From positions 1 through 64,000 of the forward strand of contig CABIYE010000012.1 of the NCBI GenBank assembly GCA_902362865.1: a stretch of DNA of 64,000 nt. The letters are read 5' to 3'. Positions 7,522 to 15,600 of this stretch are shown here, in pieces (position 1 is the stretch's first letter; the number at the start of each line of letters is the position of its first letter). This DNA is from Clostridiaceae bacterium (GTDB lineage: Bacteria > Bacillota > Clostridia > Lachnospirales > Lachnospiraceae). The position numbers were made by a program, and so were the translations under genes. The notes under the pieces were generated by a model, which was given only the letters and a program-made list of their open reading frames with translations, made no database searches and had not been told where the DNA came from.

Positions 7522-9432
7522 TTACTCTTTGTAAATAGCGCCGAAACGACATTTTTCCATACAGGCGCCACATTTCACACATTTATCCTGATTAATCATA
7601 TGCGGCTCTTTTACCTTGCCGATGATCGCGTCATTCGGGCAAGTTCTTGCACAGAGCGTACAGCCCTTACATTTATCAGCATCAATCTTATACTGAAGCA
7701 GGTCTTTACAGACGCCTGCCGGACATTTCTTGTCAACAATATGGGCAATATATTCATCCTTAAAATAGCGAAGCGTTGAAAGAACCGGGTTTGGCGCCGT
7801 CTGTCCCAATGCGCACAGAGAGTTGGATTTCAAATGATCCGCCAGCTCTTCCAGCCGGTCTAAATCTTCCATCGTTCCCTGTCCTTTGGTAATCTTATCC
7901 AGGATTTCCAGCATACGCCTGGTTCCCACACGGCATGGCGTACATTTACCACAGGATTCATCTACCGTAAATTCCAGGAAGAACTTGGCAATATCTACCA
8001 TACAGGTATCTTCATCCATAACGATCAAACCGCCGGAGCCCATCATGGAACCAATTGCAATCAGGTTATCATAGTCAATCGGCACGTCAAAGTGCTCTGC
8101 AGGGATACATCCGCCGGAAGGTCCGCCTGTCTGTGCAGCCTTGAATTTCTTTCCATTTGGAATACCGCCGCCGATTTCTTCTACGATTTCCCGGAGCGTT
8201 GTTCCCATAGGGATTTCTACCAGTCCCGTGTTATTTACCTTACCACCGAGAGCAAATACTTTCGTTCCTTTGGACTTTTCCGTTCCCATGGACGCGAACC
8301 ACTCGGCCCCGTTCAGGATAATCTGCGGAATATTTGCATAAGTCTCTACATTATTTAAAATTGTCGGCTTCTGGAACAGACCCTTTAACGCCGGGAACGG
8401 CGGACGCGGACGCGGCTCGCCTCTGTTTCCTTCAATAGAAGTCATAAGGGCTGTCTCCTCACCGCATACGAAAGCTCCTGCTCCTAATCTGAGTTCAATA
8501 TCAAAATCAAATCCAGTTCCGAAAATATCTTTACCCAAAAGACCGTACTCTCTTGCCTGTCCAATTGCAATATTCAGACGCTCTACCGCAATCGGATACT
8601 CAGCACGCACATAGATATATCCCTGAGAAGCTCCAATTGCATACCCGGCAATCGCCATTGCTTCCAATACTACGTGAGGATCGCCTTCCAATACGGAACG
8701 ATCCATAAATGCTCCTGGATCGCCTTCATCGGCGTTACAACAGACATACTTCTGATCTGCTGCATTGGCAGCCGCAAATTTCCACTTCAATCCGGTGGGG
8801 AATCCCGCACCGCCACGGCCGCGCAGCCCGCTGTCCAGAATGGTCTGGATAACCTCCTCCGGCTTCATCTCCGTCAGCACCTTGCCCAACGCCTCATAAC
8901 CACGGGTTCCTATGTATTCCTCAATATTCTCCGGGCTGATGACGCCGCAGTTGCGCAGTGCAACTCTGTGCTGCTTCTTATAAAACTTCGTCTCTTGCAG
9001 CGGAAGCACCTCATTGCCTCTTACCGTCTCATCATACAGAAGACGGGTAACTACCTTTCCATTTACCAGGTGTTCTTCCACGATTTCCGGAATATCTTCC
9101 TCTTTCACCATGGAATAGAATGCTCCTTCCGGATACACAATCATAATCGGTCCCAAGGCACACAGACCAAAGCACCCTGTCTTTATCACATTTACATCAT
9201 TTTCAATTCCCTGTTTTGCAAGCTCTTCCGCCAACTTCTCACGGATTCTCTGACTTCCCGAAGAAGTACATCCGGTACCTCCGCACACCAGAACATGATA
9301 ACGATACTTTGTATCAAACTGAAGCTCTTCTGCCTTCTTTAGGCCCTTTATCAATTCCTCGTGTTCAGAACGGAACGCCACTTCTCCCTGCATTTTCTCT
9401 CTAATTACACGTAATTCTTCCAGAGATTTCAT
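7522..9432 (-). CDS. hydB: hydrogenase flavoprotein subunit HydB (NuoF-like)
   Basis: A 636-residue NuoF-type subunit that binds NADH and FMN and passes electrons between NADH and the iron-sulfur clusters. Order of parts: a thioredoxin-like [2Fe-2S] domain at about 45-130 (CGGTGC, then CFGLC), the NuoF core with GLRGRGGAGFPTG and CNADEGDPGAFMD for flavin and nucleotide binding, an SLBB region, the C-terminal cluster motif ESCGKCTPCRVG, and a ferredoxin tail with two [4Fe-4S] motifs (CKGCTLCARTCP and CVKCGACMEKC). The extra N-terminal and ferredoxin domains distinguish HydB from respiratory NuoF. GGAGGG five bases upstream fixes the start. It lies 20 bases after hydC and 15 before hydA. Confidence 0.94.
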   Translation of the reverse strand: MKSLEELRVIREKMQGEVAFRSEHEELIKGLKKAEELQFDTKYRYHVLVCGGTGCTSSGSQRIREKLAEELAKQGIENDVNVIKTGCFGLCALGPIMIVYPEGAFYSMVKEEDIPEIVEEHLVNGKVVTRLLYDETVRGNEVLPLQETKFYKKQHRVALRNCGVISPENIEEYIGTRGYEALGKVLTEMKPEEVIQTILDSGLRGRGGAGFPTGLKWKFAAANAADQKYVCCNADEGDPGAFMDRSVLEGDPHVVLEAMAIAGYAIGASQGYIYVRAEYPIAVERLNIAIGQAREYGLLGKDIFGTGFDFDIELRLGAGAFVCGEETALMTSIEGNRGEPRPRPPFPALKGLFQKPTILNNVETYANIPQIILNGAEWFASMGTEKSKGTKVFALGGKVNNTGLVEIPMGTTLREIVEEIGGGIPNGKKFKAAQTGGPSGGCIPAEHFDVPIDYDNLIAIGSMMGSGGLIVMDEDTCMVDIAKFFLEFTVDESCGKCTPCRVGTRRMLEILDKITKGQGTMEDLDRLEELADHLKSNSLCALGQTAPNPVLSTLRYFKDEYIAHIVDKKCPAGVCKDLLQYKIDADKCKGCTLCARTCPNDAIIGKVKEPHMINQDKCVKCGACMEKCRFGAIYKE

Positions 9433-9452
9433 ACTGTCCCTCCATTCAAATA

Positions 9453-9947
9453 TTATTCGTATTTTGCCAGGATATCATCAATATCCTCTACCTTCAACCG
9501 TCCATAGACTTCATCATTAATTGTCATAACCGGCGCCAGGCCGCACGCTCCGATACAGCGGCAGGCGTCCAGGGAAAACTTGCCATCAGGGGTACATTCT
9601 CCGCCAACGATGCCAAGCTTCTCCATCAGCTTATTATAAATATCTCCGGAACCTTTTACGTAACATGCCGTACCAAGACAGACAGATATTTTGTATTTGC
9701 CCTTTGGATTCAGATTGAACTGAGAATAGAATGTAACAACTCCATATATCTTCTCCAATGGTATTCCCGTCTCATCAGAAATAATTTTCTGCACTTCAAT
9801 CGGGAGATAACCGTAGATGTCCTGAGCCTTCTGCAGGATTGGCATAAGGGCGCCTTTCTCATCCTTCAGCTCGTGAATCACGCCAAGCAGTGCTTTTTCT
9901 TGTTCTTCGGTTCCCCGAAATTGAACAGTTGTTTTCTTAGAAAGCAT
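9453..9947 (-). CDS. hydC: hydrogenase subunit HydC (NuoE-like, [2Fe-2S])
   Basis: A 164-residue NuoE-type protein with a thioredoxin-like fold carrying one [2Fe-2S] cluster. The four ligands are visible in CLGTACYVKG and CRCIGACGLAP. It is the small electron-transfer subunit of the HydABC complex and partners HydB. The start follows a strong AAGGAGG site. It is the first gene of the operon. Confidence 0.93.
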   Translation of the reverse strand: MLSKKTTVQFRGTEEQEKALLGVIHELKDEKGALMPILQKAQDIYGYLPIEVQKIISDETGIPLEKIYGVVTFYSQFNLNPKGKYKISVCLGTACYVKGSGDIYNKLMEKLGIVGGECTPDGKFSLDACRCIGACGLAPVMTINDEVYGRLKVEDIDDILAKYE

Positions 9948-10008
9948 TTTTTAACCTCCTTAAAATATAGTATTCACTTTCCGCTTACTCGCGCTTTAGT
10001 ACCAGTAT

Positions 10009-10020
10009 ATTCTAACATAG
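10009..10020 (-). promoter_or_regulatory. candidate extended -10 promoter of the hydCBA operon
   Basis: On the minus strand TG-N-TAGAAT (10009-10014 for the hexamer) is an extended -10 element about 60 bases before hydC. No convincing -35 is seen. No clear Rex-type operator (TTGTTAA inverted repeat) was found, though one would be plausible for an NADH-linked operon. Confidence 0.35.
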
Positions 10021-10074
10021 AAGTTTCAGAATTACCATGATATTATCTCCTCTTTTCCTTTATTTTTTTACATT

Positions 10075-10108
10075 TTACAAAAAGATCCCACAATACACTG
10101 TGAGATCT
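10075..10108 (-). terminator. intrinsic terminator after the PII-like gene
   Basis: Ten-base arms 10083-10092 and 10099-10108 (one G-U pair), six-base loop, then TTTTTGT on the minus strand. It isolates the DUF1538/PII unit from the hydrogenase operon. Confidence 0.8.
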
Positions 10109-10154
10109 CTCTGTCTTTATGAAAGAATCATAAAACTTATACTCCGCGGGAAAA

Positions 10155-10847
10155 TCAAAAGCCAACCACCGAATCAATGGGTAATGACATTACAATCCCT
10201 TTAGCATCGCTATGCATCCCGCACTTTTCACCGATACTCTGCATAAGCTTCATCTTATTTTCCGTCTCTGAAAGTATCATTACGATTTCTTTCTCCTTCT
10301 GCACGCTAAGCCCCCAAAAATCAACTACTTCCTCATTTTCAATGCGGCGGCTCTGCACCACGGTTCCGCCTTTTGCTCCCACTGCTCTGGCTGCTTCCAT
10401 TACATCACCGTCAAAGCCCCTGTTTACAATCGCCGCAATCAGAACGTACTTTGTTTCTGCCATTTCATTCTCTTCCTTTCTATCCATGAAATACATAGGT
10501 TTCTCTATATTTTGTGTCAACATACGCAGAATCAGATGATTTGCACCGGTAAGCGGTATCGTAAAGGCAACGCCGCTGTTCACAGACTCAAGCCGCAGCT
10601 CTGTGTTTAATTTATCAATCAATATATCCGATAAATGCTTTGGTACCATACTAATCAGTACACATTTATCAATTCCTCCAAGCCCTAACATATCCATTAT
10701 TTCATTGGATGCGGTTCCCCTGGCGCTGAAACGGTACTGTACAGGCAAAGCCCCTTTTTGAAATATTTTCACCGCTTTTTCAGCAAGTTTGGGAGTCGTA
10801 ATTAACATAAGCAATTGAAAAGACATTTTTTTTGCGTCATTCTTCAT
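10155..10847 (-). CDS. tandem PII-like signalling protein
   Basis: A 230-residue cytoplasmic protein made of two similar halves. Each resembles the beta-alpha-beta-beta-alpha-beta PII/GlnB fold: the first about 8-110 (LLMLITTPKLAEKAVKIF) and the second about 130-230 (KYVLIAAIVNRGFDGDVMEAAR, with GAKGGTVVQSRR resembling the PII region after the T-loop). PII proteins bind nucleotides and effectors and dock on transporters or enzymes. It overlaps the end of the DUF1538 gene by 11 bases, so translation is coupled. The inference is that it regulates that membrane protein. The ligand is unknown; no canonical uridylylated tyrosine motif is evident. Confidence 0.7.
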   Translation of the reverse strand: MKNDAKKMSFQLLMLITTPKLAEKAVKIFQKGALPVQYRFSARGTASNEIMDMLGLGGIDKCVLISMVPKHLSDILIDKLNTELRLESVNSGVAFTIPLTGANHLILRMLTQNIEKPMYFMDRKEENEMAETKYVLIAAIVNRGFDGDVMEAARAVGAKGGTVVQSRRIENEEVVDFWGLSVQKEKEIVMILSETENKMKLMQSIGEKCGMHSDAKGIVMSLPIDSVVGF

Positions 10848-12378
10848 TTACTTCATCCTCCTCAAAGTCAACAATCATATCGCTATTATCGTAAAGTCCT
10901 GCACTTTGTTCCACATTTTTATGATGTCCGTCCATCTTATGTTTATAAACCAGTCCCATAATCTGCACAGCTATCAATGGTGTGAGTGCGACAAGTGCGA
11001 CAACACCAAAAGCATCCGTCATGATATTTCCGCCAACTGCCTGACAAACGCCGATACTAAGCGGCAGCAAAAAGGTTGTCGTCATAGGTCCGCTTGCAAC
11101 GCCGCCGGAGTCAAAGGCAATTCCAACAAAAATATCCGGCACGAATTTCGACAAAACCAAAGCAATCATGTACCCCGGAATAATTATCCATTGAATGGGA
11201 ATTCCCAGGAGAACTCTGAGCATAGCCAGGCCGACACTGACGGAAACGCCAATCGCCATACACTGATTCATCGTTTTAACGGAAATGGCACCATTGGTAA
11301 CATTTTCGACCTGGTGGTTCAGCACTTGTATCGCAGGTTCCGCTTTTACAATATAATATCCAATTAACATGCCGATTGGCACAAGCAGCCATTTAAACGA
11401 CGCACCTGCCAATTCTTTTCCAAGATATGAACCCACCGGAGCGAAGCCTGTATTCACGCCGCAAAGGAATAGTACCAAACCAACGTAAGTATAAACAAAA
11501 CCTACCATAATCCGTATAATCTGCCGTCTTTGATAGCGGTGGGCCAAAACCTGAAAAACAATAAATACCACCAGGATAGGAAGAAGAGATCGCATTACCT
11601 CCCCGGCATATACCGGCATCCCTCTCATAAATTCCCGCACAACATCCCTTGTCGTCACAACATCTGCCACATCAGTCACCGTGTATGTCGCTTCTGAAGG
11701 TTTATAAAAACATCCCAGAATAAGCACAGCAAGAATCGGTCCCACACTGGACAATGCAACAAGTCCAAAGCTGTCGCCTAAAGAATTTTTGTCACTGCGC
11801 ATCGAGGCAAGCCCCACCCCTAACGCCATAATGAACGGCACGGTTATCGGTCCGGTCGTTACACCGCCCGAATCAAATGCAACAGCAAGGAATTCTTCCG
11901 GAACAAAAAATGAAATTATAATAAGCGCTATGTAAAAAATAAACAACAACGTCGATAAATGAATCCGGTATCGAATGCGAATGACTGCCAGGGCAAGAAA
12001 GATTCCAACACCGACCGCCACTGTCAAAATCAGTACTCTATTCGGAATTGCAGGAACCTGCCGGGCCAGCACCTGCAGATCCGGCTCGGATATTGTAATC
12101 ATAACTCCCATAACAAAACTGATGAAAATCACAATCCCTGTTTTTCTGGTTCTGGATATTTGTACACCAATACCTTCTCCAAGCGGCGACATTGCCATTT
12201 CAGCTCCAAGTTGAAAAAATCCCATCCCCACAATCAGCATAACTGCTCCCGTAAGGAACATGACAACACTTCCCAGTTCCATCGGCACCAGAAAAACGCT
12301 GATAAGCAATACGATTCCCGTTATCGGCAGCACTGCTGAAAGAGATTCCTTTATTTTTTCTTTTAATTTAGGATTCAT
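10837..12378 (-). CDS. DUF1538 family membrane protein, internally duplicated
   Basis: About 513 residues, mostly hydrophobic, with many predicted membrane spans. Two homologous halves each carry the signature FDSGGV-T/A-S/TGP (AFDSGGVTTGPITVPF in the first, AFDSGGVASGPMTTTF in the second), each preceded by VPEEFLAV or VPDIFVGI. Such inverted or tandem halves are typical of transporters, but the substrate of DUF1538 proteins is not known to me. The ATG at 12378 is preferred over the upstream TTG because AAAGGAGG lies ten bases before it. The next gene encodes a PII-like protein, which suggests allosteric control of transport in response to cell metabolism. The charged tail (DFEEDEVNEE) might dock the regulator; that is speculation. 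Confidence 0.75.
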   Translation of the reverse strand: MNPKLKEKIKESLSAVLPITGIVLLISVFLVPMELGSVVMFLTGAVMLIVGMGFFQLGAEMAMSPLGEGIGVQISRTRKTGIVIFISFVMGVMITISEPDLQVLARQVPAIPNRVLILTVAVGVGIFLALAVIRIRYRIHLSTLLFIFYIALIIISFFVPEEFLAVAFDSGGVTTGPITVPFIMALGVGLASMRSDKNSLGDSFGLVALSSVGPILAVLILGCFYKPSEATYTVTDVADVVTTRDVVREFMRGMPVYAGEVMRSLLPILVVFIVFQVLAHRYQRRQIIRIMVGFVYTYVGLVLFLCGVNTGFAPVGSYLGKELAGASFKWLLVPIGMLIGYYIVKAEPAIQVLNHQVENVTNGAISVKTMNQCMAIGVSVSVGLAMLRVLLGIPIQWIIIPGYMIALVLSKFVPDIFVGIAFDSGGVASGPMTTTFLLPLSIGVCQAVGGNIMTDAFGVVALVALTPLIAVQIMGLVYKHKMDGHHKNVEQSAGLYDNSDMIVDFEEDEVNEE

Positions 12379-12418
12379 GAAGTCGGAACCTCCTTTCTGC
12401 AAATGGTAATTAAACCGG

Positions 12419-12447
12419 AGTCTACCATCTTCTCACAATGCAGTCAA
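12419..12447 (-). promoter_or_regulatory. promoter of the DUF1538/PII-like operon
   Basis: Minus strand: -35 TTGACT (12442-12447), 17-base spacer, -10 TAGACT (12419-12424). It lies about 40 bases upstream of the chosen ATG and downstream of the terminator of the preceding SLH gene. Confidence 0.55.
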
Positions 12448-12490
12448 TGTTTTATTTCTCAAATTTTTCTAAAACTTTTATATCCTCTCT

Positions 12491-12623
12491 TTCTTTAAAA
12501 GGTGTAATTTTACTGCCTGTTCTTATTGCCATAAAAAAAATTCCCGGCAATCTCCCAATGTCTTACGATCGTGACAAAGGAATACTGCCAGGAATTCTCT
12601 GCTTTATTTACTTCACTTATTTA
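12491..12623 (-). repeat. 3'-flank repeat copy A, containing the terminator of the SLH gene
   Basis: This stretch, reaching the stop codon of the giant surface protein gene, is nearly identical to 19206-19387 at the 3' end of the sugar-binding lipoprotein gene, apart from about 44 extra bases in the second copy. It contains a long hairpin with outer arms AATTCCTGGCA and TGCCGGGAATT (minus strand), followed by eight T, so it is a strong intrinsic terminator. Confidence 0.85.
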
Positions 12624-15600
12624 CTTATCAAACTTCTCCATAAATCTCTGGATAATGATTGCGCATTCTGCACGGCTTGTGCCGCCCTGCGGGTCGAGAC
12701 GGTAGGAACCGTCTGCATTTTCTTTTCCTTCAATGATTCCGTTACCTACCGCCCATTTCATGGCTTTTTCCGCAAATTCCGTTACCTTATCGGCGTCCGT
12801 AAATTTGCTGATATCGGTCGGTTCTTCGGATTCATACTTCATGTAATCTGCATAGCGGTACATCATGGTTACCATCTGCTCACGGGTAATCGGATCGTTC
12901 GTTCCAAAGTAACCGGAGTCTGTATAACCGGTAACTACGCCTATCTGTGATGCCCAAATGACCGCTTCTGAATAGAACTGTCCCGCCGGTACATCCGGGA
13001 ATTTCGCCGTATATGTCACATCCGGCTCGCCGTTCATCCGGTAAAGAATGGTTGCAAACTGTGCACGAGGAAGGACAACATATGGTCCAAAATGCGTAGG
13101 ATCCATACCCGTCATAATCTCTTCGTAGTAATTGTAAGCCACTTCGTTATAGAACCAGTCGCTTTCTTTCACATCTTCGTATGGAAGCTCTTTTCTTTGC
13201 AGAGCCTTTGCTGCTTTGTCAAGTGCTGCAGCCGCATCATCAATTTCTTTCTGCGTTGCATCCGCATCCGCCAATACTTCTTTCGCCTGATTCAAAGCTT
13301 CTTCGTAAGCTATCCAGCTTTCTTCCGTATACTTAGCTTTCTCGGTATCCGGTACCGCTGCCTTAACCACTGCTTCCAAAGCTGTCTTGTCTGTTTCATT
13401 CGGTTTCGCTGCTTCCTTCACTGTAACCTTGAAGGTCGCTGTCTGTCCGCCATATGCTACCGTTACTATCTGTTCGCCAACCTTGGTATTGTCATAGCCG
13501 CTTACTTCGCAATCCTTTACTGCAATATCTTTTTTGTCACCGTTACTGTATGTTGCGGTTATCTTTATTCCGGTAAGATCAAGCTCTTCCCCTGCTGTAT
13601 ACTCCGTCTTTTCCGGTGCCGTAACGGCAATGGATGATACTGTAACCGGATCCACAGGTTTTTGGGAATCTTTCACATCATAACTAAAGGACTTTGTCAT
13701 GATTTTAATTCCTTCTTTATAGGATACCGTGGCTTCCCTTGATCCTGCTGTTGTTGTATAGAATCCGCGCACCGCATATTCATCGGCAGATAACTCCCGC
13801 GTTGTTCCGTCGGAATAAACCGCCTTTACTGCCATTCCTTCTGCGTCAAATTCCTCACCTATCTGATATTCTGTCTTACCCGGCGCTGTTACATCTAAAT
13901 CTGTCAATTCTACGATTTTCTCTTTCGGCTGCGCAATGGAGATATAAGTAAGCTGTATAGTAAGGTTCCGGTTCTCTTCCGGCTTCACGCGAAGATCAAT
14001 CGTAATATATCCATCTACAGCCTCCACTTCTCCCGTCACTGTTACCGGCGTTCCTCCTGCCACTTCCAGTCCGTCTGCCGAAAGCTGTTCTCTGCCGTCC
14101 GTATCATAGTTTGCATAGACAACAGGATTGAATGCATTAGACCACGTATTATTCAGACCAATCTCAACAGGATATTTTACGCCGTCTTCTGCTTCCGGCA
14201 TCTGGAATTTATAAGAGATATACATCTCTTCTTCATTCAGAGAGCCGCCTAAGATAGCGCTGTCCTGCCCTTCTGCAAATACAAGGCTTTCTGTTACCGG
14301 GCATCCATCCTGCGCATCCGCTTTGGAATTTATCCACTTTGTAGCCACGGCATTCCCCTGCTCATATCCATCTCTGTCGCCATTTTTGTCATATAATCCC
14401 CAGCTATACTCTGTATCAATGCCTTTTGCAAATACCTGATCTGTCAAGCTTCCCTGTAAGGTTCCCTTTACCACGCCCTCAGAGGCCGTTGCCGGGTTCC
14501 TGTCGCCACAATCCACGAAATACAGTAGATTGCTGTCTGCTGACGCAGTTGTTTTCAAATTGTTAAAAGCATTCCCCAATGTTCTCTCGCAGCTGTCTAC
14601 CTCTGCCTGTTCAGAAGCCGGAACATTTTCCCTGTCCAGATATACTTTTGCTGCGCTCTTTGCTGTTTGAAGAGCCTTCCATGAATTTTCTTCATACATA
14701 CTTTCTTCATTTGAAAGCGAATCCACAACCTTATACAACTGTTCCAATTTACTTAAATCAGCGGAAGTGCTTTCAACCTTCGTAATTTTAATATAGCTTA
14801 TATAGAAAGTTCCGCCGTTTACATCTCTCTCATAGCTTAAAGCAAGCTCATTTCCATCGGCTTCACCAACTTCAGCCTGAACCGTCCTGGAAATAAATTT
14901 ATCCGTATATCCGGTTGCCTCTCCCATATTGAAAGTCTCAATCTCATTTCCGTTGGCTTTTACCGTTACATCTCCGCCCCAGCAGCTTCCCCATTTGTTA
15001 CAATATCCGGTCTCTATCTGGTAATCACCCGGTTCCAACTCAAACGCATAACGGATATATTTATGGCTTCCTTCAAAATTATTATCCTTCGTCTGGTATG
15101 CCGTCGAACGGAAGGTTTTACTCTTGTCACTCTCATCCTGATTATTCCAGTCTGTCGTAGTCTGCCATTTTGTCCAAAGTCCCGCACTTCCATCTGACGA
15201 ATCTATCGGATAATCTTCCTCTGTTGTCACAACACCCCATTTATATCCGGTCTGTCCGTCCATTCCATAATACCGGTCTGTTGTACTGTTTCTCGTTCCA
15301 AAAAGCTCTCCATCCGGAAGTGTTGTTTCATTGTTATCACCACAATCCACAAAGTACAGCACAGAACTGTCAACCTTGGAAGTATCCCTTGCAGGGATTG
15401 TTTGTATACTGAAATCATCTACATATACGGTTCCCTTTGTCAGCGAACCGGTATCAATCTCTATTTCAACATCCATACCCTCCGCAATCCAGAAATCAAT
15501 AATCGTCTGCAGATACGCGTCCCCAAGATTGATTTCTCTCTCAGAAATACTTACCACATCTTTTCCTGATTTCACGGTAGCTCTTACTTTTACCTTGCCC

